A DNA stretch of 14,434 nt, from assembly GCA_026770615.1 (NCBI GenBank), contig MU631553.1:178762-193195 (forward strand), given 5' to 3'. Below, piece by piece: positions 8,806 through 14,434 of this stretch; the stretch's first letter is position 1, and every line of letters starts with the position of its first letter. A model generated the notes under the pieces. That model was not told the DNA's origin and did not search any database. It worked only from the letters and a program-made list of their open reading frames with translations. Origin of the DNA: Pavlovales sp. CCMP2436 (lineage: Eukaryota > Haptophyta > Pavlovophyceae > Pavlovales). The position numbers and the translations under genes were made by a program.

Positions 8806-9934
8806 CTAGGGTGCATTGGCCGGCGCCGTGCCGTGTTCGTCTGTGCCGCCGTCCGCAGCAGCCGCGGCCTTCTCCCGGGCCGCGGCAAATGTCTTGCAGC
8901 TCTGCTTGTGCACGGGCCACATGCGCCGGACGCACTCGGCGCCACAGAACTTGGCGGTGAGGCACTTGGAGCACGCCCTGAGCTTCCGCGTCTTGCCACA
9001 GCCGACGCAGCACACCTTGACGACGTCGGGCTCATATGCGTATCCGCTGAGAATAGCGAGCGCCTTGAGACGTATCTCCTCGCTTCCCGTCTGCTGCGCC
9101 GCCTGCGCGAGGAATCAAGCGGCCTCTCCCGGGGCGGCAGACAGCGCCCTTTCCACAGCCGCCTCCCCGAGGGGGAGCCTGCCCAGGTTGAGCTGGGCTC
9201 CGCATAACCCTGTGCCCAGGTGAGCTTGGCTCCGCATAGCCCTGCTCGGCCGCGAGGCGGTAATAGCGAGCAGCCTCGCTAATGTCTTGCGGGATGCCCC
9301 CGCCAAGTTCGTAAAACATTCCGTAATGGACCTGGGCTCCCGCATTGCCCTGCTCGGCTGCGAGGCGGTAATAGTGAGCAGCCTTGGCGTCGTCCTGCGG
9401 CACGGCTATGCCATCTTGGCAGAGCTGCCCGAGACGGAAATGCGCTCCATCGTGGCCCTGCTCTGATGAGAGGCCGAAGAGGCGAGCAGCCTCGCGATCG
9501 TCCTGCGGCAAGCCCCTGCCATGCTTATGGCATAGACCTAAGTTGCACTGCCCCAACGCGTGCCCCTGCCCCTGCTCGGCTGCGCGGCGGAAGAGACGCG
9601 CAGCCTCGTCGTCGTCCTTTGGCATCCCCCTGCCATTTGCGAAGCAGTTCCCGAGTTCGCACTGCGCGTCCACGTGCCCCTTGTTGGCTGCATGGCGGAA
9701 GAGGTGAGCGGCCTCGCGGTCGTCCTGAGGCACGCCCGCACCATCGCGGTAGCAAACCCCGAGGCTGCACTGCGCGTTCAAGTTTCCCTGGTCGGCGGCG
9801 CGGCGGAAGAGTCCAGCAGCTTCGACGTGGTCCTGCGATACGCGGCACCCACTGTAGAGGCACACCCCGAGGATGTGTTGCACTTCCAAGTCGCCCTGGT
9901 CGGCCTTTCGGCGGAGCTCGATCACGTCCGCCAT
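8806..9934 (-). pseudogene. Sel1-repeat protein with C-terminal MYND zinc finger, frame interrupted
   Basis: From ATG 9934 (MADVIELRRK) there are six consecutive 36-residue Sel1 repeats, for example LFRRAADQGNLNAQCSLGVC and AARYYRLAAEQG. These are alpha-helical scaffolds for protein contacts. The repeat pattern then moves to a second frame near 9236-9198 and continues as GAQLNLGRLPLGEA. In that frame a TGA at 9117-9115 is followed by LKALAILSG and a MYND finger (about 9015-8900) with all ligands: C-x2-C, C-x2-C, FC-x3-C, H-x3-C. It stops at 8806. Read literally, the first frame ends at 9032 after 300 residues with an unrelated tail. Two single-G losses explain the shift. The gene is either decaying, mis-sequenced, or uses a small intron or recoding I cannot prove. 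It converges with the PDE12-like gene. Confidence 0.72.
9181..9246 (-). repeat. 32-bp imperfect tandem duplication in the last Sel1 repeat
   Basis: Two copies (plus strand about 9181-9212 and 9213-9246) contain ggctccgcata. The matching place in an intact Sel1 repeat, near 9336-9344, reads gggctcccgca. With the extra C restored, each copy would be 33 bp and in frame. Confidence 0.75.
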
Positions 9935-10545
9935 CACACCTGGCAGCGACGAGGCGCGGCGGCACTCAATCCGAGCTGCGCGAGTCGAGGCGCGTAGGGA
10001 ATTCCCGAGCTGCGAGCGGGAGGCGGGAGGAGATGGCGAGGCGAGGAGCCCACGGCGACCGGTGCGCAACTTGAACTTGCAGGCGGGGGGCGTAGCGGCA
10101 CGAACGGGCCGCCGACGTGGGTATTTGCGAGCATGATGAGGGTAACTGCGAAATCGTGTGCGTTTTAGGTCGAAGGAAGAATTTAGTTTTTAAATTCAGC
10201 GTGACGTCTTAGCAGGCAGCAATGCATGATGATATTGAATGGACATGTGTTCTGTCAGCGTAATACTGATGCGCTAAAAAGAAGAATTACACACATTTGA
10301 TATCTGGAGCAGCATATATAGGCCCAACTGTGAACACAATAAATAAAATGTGTATATAATTCCTTGGGATTTGAATGAATTTCTTCTCCAGCCCTTTTAT
10401 GACAGAGCGAGGGTGCTTCGGCGGGCGTGTCCGCCATGCTGTGCACTTTCAAACTCTGGTTCTGGTACTGGCTTGATGGGAGTCGATGAGATCTTAGATG
10501 ACGACGAGGCGGGGATGATGACACTACAAGGGATCACGGGCCTTC
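9935..10545. other. Upstream region of Sel1-MYND gene and flanking spacer
   Basis: Positions 9935-10130 are GC-rich and open on the minus strand upstream of ATG 9934, but without an in-frame ATG; this may be the 5' UTR. Positions 10140-10400 are AT-richer and hold no gene that I can support. Positions 10408-10449 are a copy of a dispersed 42-bp repeat. Confidence 0.45.
10408..10449 (+). repeat. Dispersed 42-bp repeat, copy 1
   Basis: This runs from cgagggtgcttcggcgg to ctgtgcacttt. A second copy at 11081-11122 has the same orientation and one mismatch. This copy lies outside the inverted-repeat unit and the other lies inside it. Confidence 0.88.
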
Positions 10546-10745
10546 AGAACGGCGCTTTTTGAGTCGAGGCTGAGTTTCTTAGCTGTTTCTTAGGGTCGAC
10601 GGATCGGCAGGCTCAGTTTCTTAAAGCCTTCGGCGCCCTTCATATTAATTAAAATCTTAAAAAAGGTGTGGGCGTGAACACAACTAACGCCCAGCGCCGC
10701 GCGATTCGGCCGCCTCCGTCTGAGGCGGTGTCCGAAGAACAGACG

Positions 10746-11165
10746 ATGACCACCCGCACGGCGCTCGCGACTCTGCGAGCCCAGAAGAGCGACGACAGCG
10801 AGGACGCGTACCTTCCGGTCGGCCACGCGACAAACTGGGACGGGAGGCCCCCGTCGGAGAACGGCGGCCCGTCCATCAGCAGTTTCGGGCAGGACGACGA
10901 GGTTCCGGGACTGGCTGCCGACGCGCCGGACGAGCAGTCAACGGACGACACGCAGTGGGGTGCGACGCCAGTGTGTTGTTGCTGGACCACTGGGAGTCTG
11001 GGAGACCGTTTATTAACGGAGCCTGACGTTTATATAGATATTTACACGCAAGGTCGAACGAGCGGATTTATTTACAGAGACGAGGGTGCTTCGGCGGTCG
11101 TGTCCGCCATGCTGTGCACTTTTAAAATCGAGTACTTTTTTAGTACAGCGTGTCGCGGGCAATAA
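10746..11165 (+). CDS. Hypothetical acidic protein or first exon inside the inverted-repeat unit
   Basis: This is 139 codons from the first ATG; the frame is open from 10653 but with no earlier ATG. The first 75 codons are strongly GC-ending and acidic (QKSDDSEDAYLP, GQDDEVPGLAAD), as in the real genes nearby. From about 10961 the frame runs into a dispersed repeat and becomes Cys/aromatic-rich, so the true coding part probably ends or splices near 10960; CAGTGGG|GTGCGA is a possible donor. I do not recognise a family. Confidence 0.35.
   Translation: MTTRTALATLRAQKSDDSEDAYLPVGHATNWDGRPPSENGGPSISSFGQDDEVPGLAADAPDEQSTDDTQWGATPVCCCWTTGSLGDRLLTEPDVYIDIYTQGRTSGFIYRDEGASAVVSAMLCTFKIEYFFSTACRGQ
10961..11050 (-). 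repeat. Dispersed ~95-bp repeat, copy 2 (reverse orientation)
   Basis: This is the reverse complement of the element inside the PDE12-like intron at 7224-7317, sharing gcgtgtaaa, ctcccag units and the 16-mer cagcaacaacacactg. It lies within the inverted-repeat unit. Confidence 0.8.
11081..11122 (+). repeat. Dispersed 42-bp repeat, copy 2
   Basis: This is the second copy of the 10408-10449 repeat, with 41 of 42 bases identical and in the same orientation. Confidence 0.88.
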
Positions 11166-11827
11166 GAAGCCGTAAAGTCTCGAGCAACGGGGGTCTTCCC
11201 CGTTGGGCATCACTTGCGGCTACTGCAGCCGATAGTGAAAAAGACCAAATAAACTCGAGGTGTCTCCATGGCCGCTTTCAGTCGCCTTACGGTGGCGGGG
11301 AGTGGGCCGGGCGTGCGCATCAGGGACCAGGTTCGTAAACTTGGCGCGCTGAAGCTGCGGGGGGCTGGGAGCCCACCGATGCTGGGGACTGAGAGCCCAC
11401 CGCACTTCAGTGTGATTGTGGGTGGGTGGGTGGGTGGGTGGGTGGGTGCGGGTGCGTATGCGTGTGTAGGAATAACGAAGGGCGGGGGGCTATAGTCTCG
11501 GCTACGACCCCTGCCCAACGCCTTCTTGAATGCGTGTTTAGGATGAAGAGCTCAGACCCAGACCTCTTGAAAACTGCTGAGCCGCTATATATATAGTGTT
11601 AAGAAGCTCAGCCTTGTTTTTTTTTCGCTCGAAGAAGCCGAGCCTTCTCGAAAGCCAGATTCTTATAGTAAATAAGAAGTTCAGGGTATCGAGCGTCATG
11701 TAGCCTGTGAGTGAGCGCCGCGTGCACCTTTCTGATCACGCCCTCGACGTGCGTCATAGCACGCGACAGGCGCGCGCGCGACCGCGTGCGACAGGCGTGC
11801 GCGCAACCGCGTGCAACTGGCGTGCGC
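11166..11827. other. Interior of inverted-repeat unit without a supported gene
   Basis: This stretch contains a TGGG run (11419-11448), two copies of gagcccaccg near 11370 and 11394, several copies of an aagaagctcagcc-like motif (near 11603 and 11629) and a 25-bp tandem repeat at 11763-11838. The open frames over 11150-11518 have no protein-like composition. Confidence 0.5.
11419..11448 (+). repeat. (TGGG)n tract with G-quadruplex potential
   Basis: Seven GGG runs are separated by single T bases, followed by gcggg. This satisfies the usual G3 N1-7 pattern for an intramolecular quadruplex. Confidence 0.8.
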
Positions 11828-11838
11828 GCCGAATCGCG
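11763..11838. repeat. 25-bp GC-rich tandem repeat, three copies
   Basis: Three successive units start gcgacaggcg, gcgacaggcg and gcaactggcg, with alternating purine-pyrimidine cores. The third unit overlaps the start of the right terminal inverted repeat at 11828. Confidence 0.7.
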
Positions 11839-12021
11839 CGGCGCTGGGGGTTAGTTATGCTCATACCCACTTTTTAAATATTTTAATAAATATGAAGGGC
11901 GCCGAAGGCTTTAAGAAGCTGAGCCTGCTAATCCGTCGACTCTAAGAAGCAGCTAAGAAGCTCAGCCTCAGTCTCAAAATTCGCCCTTCTCATTGCCCGC
12001 GACACGCAGTACTCGTTTTTC

Positions 12022-12061
12022 AACGTCCCCCGACTTGCAGCCCGAAGGCGTACGGGCATGA
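12022..12061 (+). repeat. Dispersed 40-bp repeat, copy 2
   Basis: This is the second copy of the repeat at 4203-4242 in the HAT gene intron 2, same orientation, one mismatch. Confidence 0.85.
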
Positions 12062-12230
12062 CATGGGAGGGTCAGTGCACCGGTCGTCTCATGCGCTACA
12101 GGGTGTCGCGGGCAATATGAAAGGCGACTGTGATAGTCTATATATATATAGCTACCAGCTCCCCACTTCGGCGTAGCGCGTAGGAGCCTGCGTCGGAGCG
12201 CTAAGATCAGCCTGACTTGAACTTGAAACG

Positions 12231-12264
12231 TACCGCCAGCCCGAACCCCCCTACATTAATATTG
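12231..12264 (+). repeat. 34-bp direct repeat, left copy
   Basis: This begins taccgccagcccgaac and ends atattg. It recurs at 14279-14312 with one mismatch. The two copies start 2048 bp apart and bracket a compositionally distinct interval. Confidence 0.88.
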
Positions 12265-12689
12265 CGGCTCAGCATGGTTCAACAGGTGTTGTTCACTCAC
12301 TGACTTGGTTGACGTCAGACGTTATAGACTGAGACTCAGTTTCTTAGCAAATTACATGCAACACCTGATTAATTTTGCTTAAATTACTCTTGAAGGGCAC
12401 AAAAAGTGAGGCTCAGGGCTATGGCTTCGGTCACCGACCAGGTCAATGCTGACTTACTCACTAATTGAAAGAAAGAGCTCGCTCTAGGCTCGCTGGATTC
12501 GTCTTGGCAAACTGCAATTGGTGCATTTATCAAAAAAATCTGAAATTTTGGGCGTGGGGGTGATAAATTAGTAACTAACGAAGTGATCTTTGTAAATGGG
12601 TTACGGTATATCATTCGGCTCGGAAACATTTTTAAAGATGAGAAAACGCGCTTTCCGACGACCTTCCCCGCGTCGGCTATAAGAGCAAG

Positions 12690-13144
12690 ATGATCGGCAA
12701 CCCGCCCCTTCTCTGGTCTAAGCCGATCGACGTCCTCCTTGCGACCGAGGGTGATGTGCTCCTCGCGCGCTTTCGCGCGATGAACGGCGTCCTGACCGTG
12801 AAGGTGACGGATGACGTCGTGAAGCATCGGGTTCTTCGCCGCGGAAACGTCCAGGTTACGTTCATATGCGAGCGGCGCCACTCGGCCAGGACGACTGCAA
12901 GCAGATCAAGGTCGACTATTCGACCGCGAGGCCGACGCTGCAGCACGTGACCGTGCTCTTTGTCAACGTGGTGATGCCAACGGTTGCGGGTCTCGAACTT
13001 GGGCCCCAGCCCCAGCTCGAGCCCGAGCCGGAGATGCAGTTCGAGCCAGAGCCCGAGCCAGAGCCCGAGCTCGGGCCCCAGCCCCAGCTCGCGCCCAACG
13101 CCGAGCCGGCGCGGCGCGATTCGCACAACCTTAAAATGAAATAA
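12690..13144 (+). pseudogene. Unidentified small protein gene with Glu-Pro/Gln-Pro tail, frameshifted
   Basis: From ATG 12690 the frame reads as good coding sequence (PIDVLLATEGDVLLARF, VTDDVVKHRVLRRGN) with GC-ending codons. Near 12880 the coding character moves to another frame, which continues QDDCKQIKVDYSTARPTL and VTVLFVNVVMP and then a low-complexity tail of EPEPE and GPQPQ units, stopping at 13142-13144. One missing base near 12875-12885 would unite them. Frame one is open upstream to 12642, so a spliced upstream exon is possible. I do not recognise the family. It lies inside the interval bracketed by the 34-bp direct repeats. The minus-strand open frames over the same bases look like shadows. 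Confidence 0.5.
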
Positions 13145-14278
13145 TATTATGCTAAAAAAGGGAGTTAATTATTGCTAAACGTAACGATCGTTATTATCAA
13201 AGTGTTTGTAAAAATTTTGGATCGTAGCGTTGTTGTTGCGTTCGTAAATTTGATGTTTTCACTTATGCCTTCATGTATAAAATTTGGACGAACGTATAAA
13301 CTTTGAAATGAAAACATCAAACTGCAGATGTATTGTTGATATGGAACTGTAAAAATTTTTAACGATATAAATAATTTAATCGATAGATTTTTTCTATATA
13401 TCGCAAATGTCGATAAGATTATATCCATCTGACAACAATTGATAAGTTATTTAAATTATCTATCTGTTGAGGCGAAAAAAACCCACGTACGGTTTCAAAA
13501 ATAAATAAACTTGGTACGGTGGCCGCTCGATGACTTCGTTTGTGCAACAACCTCAATTTTTTGAATTCTTATAGCACTACGACTACAAAGAATATACCAT
13601 TTTTTCTTGATTTAATGTTTTTCTCAATTTAAATAATTGTGTGTTTCCCTTGTAATTTAATTTACGTTGCCTACTATGAAGTATTTTTTATTCATAATAT
13701 ATATCATAAATATAATGAACGAGAAATTTGAAGACTATGTAAAATTATATAAAAATAATTAAATTACACAAACAAAATTTAATTGTTTCGTCGAAAGTTT
13801 GACAAATGATAATGTTCTTGTTATTGGATCGTGTTGTATAAAAGTTTTTTCCGATAGTATTCACGTCAAATTTATCAACATCTCTTAACGCAAATTGAAC
13901 GTTAGCTCCTGAGTTAATCGTTAAAAAAATTAAATTTTATTAATCACAATCGTCATTTTTGTTAAATATATGAGTGATAGAAATTGGATAATTTTTTTGG
14001 AAATGATCTAAATTCTAGTAATTTTTTGTTGGAAGTTAACTCGACCGATTACACCTCTTTTCCAATTATCAAAATATTAAATGAATTAATTGACGAAAAT
14101 CGTATTATTGTTGGATTATTTCTATAGAAATTGAACAAAATATATTAATATTTAATAGTATTAGTGTAATTTAATAATTTGATAATTTTGCGCTTCTTCC
14201 TTCCCCTTCACTTTATACTACGAACCCGCTTTATTGTAACGAACATAAAAGATTAAGGTACTAAAAAAAATCATATAA
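13145..14278. other. AT-rich island without an intact gene
   Basis: About 1.1 kb here are strikingly AT-rich against GC-rich neighbours. No long ORF is supported. Short stretches have protein-like wording, suggesting decayed coding DNA: plus 13971-14130, where a start MSDRNW reads into LLEVNSTDYTSFP only across a shift in a T7 run, and minus about 13935-13747 (FALRDVDKFDVNTIGKNFY). A 28-residue plus ORF begins at 13676. I cannot assign any of these to a family, and chance is possible in DNA of this composition. Confidence 0.5.
13239..13321. other. Two interleaved inverted repeats
   Basis: cgttcgtaaatt (13239-13250) pairs imperfectly with 13281-13294, and tttgatgttttc (13249-13260) pairs exactly with gaaaacatcaaa (13310-13321). 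The order is A B A' B', so the two stems cannot nest; they are alternative or pseudoknot-like. Confidence 0.5.
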
Positions 14279-14312
14279 TACCGCCAGCCCGAACCCCCCT
14301 ACATTTATATTG
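14279..14312 (+). repeat. 34-bp direct repeat, right copy
   Basis: This matches 12231-12264 with one mismatch. GC-rich sequence resumes immediately after it. Confidence 0.88.
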
Positions 14313-14434
14313 ACTGATAAGGATTCAAGCTGGCGTCTGACTGTTCTGAATGTTTTGCTGGTCTGAGCGCTGCGTCGCCCATTGCCTGCTGCGTGCCTTA
14401 GTCGGCTGCGCTGGCTTGGGCGCCACCGCGCGTG
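14313..14434. other. GC-rich right edge
   Basis: This GC-rich stretch could contain the edge of another gene, but all frames are too short to judge. Confidence 0.3.

Larger units (their letters stand above)
10546..11990. mobile_element. 1.45-kb unit with ~165-bp terminal inverted repeats (non-autonomous DNA transposon candidate)
   Basis: Positions 10546-10710 align with the reverse complement of 11828-11990 along almost the whole length with scattered substitutions. Shared landmarks are aagggcgccgaaggcttt, aagaaRctSagcctg, tccgtcgac and agcgccgcgcgattcggc. The 1.1 kb between holds an unidentified acidic ORF, a dispersed repeat in reverse orientation, a G-rich tract and a 25-bp tandem repeat. 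I see no transposase motif. No clear target-site duplication is visible because the similarity fades gradually outside the ends. It may be a MITE-like or nested element, or simply a large inverted duplication. Confidence 0.65.
11991..12641. other. Spacer with repeat fragments
   Basis: The motif gtgtcgcgggcaat occurs here at about 12112 (plus) and about 11993-12006 (minus), and inside the unit at about 11147. The palindrome ctatatatatatag lies near 12139. Positions 12265-12640 contain no gene that I can support. Confidence 0.45.

Noticed and set aside
9384..10074. Plus-strand ORFs over the Sel1 gene
   Set aside because: They are antisense shadows with periodic composition imposed by the Sel1 repeats.
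10350..10562. Small plus ORF ending near the left inverted-repeat end
   Set aside because: It crosses the dispersed 42-bp repeat and has no coding-like codon use beyond a short acidic stretch.
12384..13126. Minus-strand ORFs opposite the Glu-Pro gene
   Set aside because: Their composition (Leu-Gly runs, Arg-rich tails) mirrors the plus-strand repeat; no domain or signal is visible.
13165..13428. Minus ORF of 87 codons in the AT-rich island
   Set aside because: It is rich in Ile, Phe, Asn, Lys and Thr, as expected by chance in such DNA. It has no recognisable motif and overlaps the interleaved inverted repeats.
1..14434. tRNA or rRNA genes, bacterial operon features
   Set aside because: No cloverleaf, conserved rRNA stretch or ribosome-binding-site pattern was recognised; the gene structures are eukaryotic.

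Overview
This window looks like nuclear DNA of a eukaryotic alga, probably one with a red-derived secondary plastid (haptophyte or stramenopile type). The evidence is GC-rich coding exons with GT-AG introns, long AT-rich or simple-repeat non-coding DNA, a repeat protein of the plastid RNA-binding kind behind an ER-type signal peptide, and a Sel1 plus MYND-finger protein of a sort common in such algae. The lineage call is inference; no marker gene is present.

Layout. Positions 1-5482 (minus strand) hold most of a multi-exon gene for a HAT/TPR-repeat protein resembling Mbb1/HCF107, factors that stabilise plastid mRNAs. I could place ten exons with a continuous reading frame; the 3' part runs off the left edge. 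Its introns are swollen with minisatellites and with decayed copies of the neighbouring splice junctions. Positions 5483-5834 form a shared upstream region. Positions 5835-8433 (plus strand) hold a two-exon endonuclease/exonuclease/phosphatase (EEP) nuclease most like PDE12, the mitochondrial 2',5'-phosphodiesterase and poly(A)-removing enzyme, with the full set of EEP motifs. Positions 8806-9934 (minus strand, convergent) hold a Sel1-repeat protein with a C-terminal MYND zinc finger, interrupted by a net frameshift and one in-frame TGA.

Positions 10000-12300 are repeat-rich. They include a 1.45-kb unit with terminal inverted repeats of about 165 bp, short dispersed repeats also found inside the introns of the two large genes, and an unidentified acidic reading frame. 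Positions 12231-14312 are bounded by a 34-bp direct repeat. This interval contains a small frameshifted reading frame with a Glu-Pro/Gln-Pro tail and then about 1.1 kb of very AT-rich DNA unlike the rest. GC-rich sequence resumes at the right edge.

The HAT-repeat protein and the PDE12-like nuclease are both organellar RNA-metabolism candidates and are transcribed away from each other, so co-regulation is possible but unproven. The most unusual signal is structural: most introns examined carry extra, degraded copies of their own splice site plus the exon edge.
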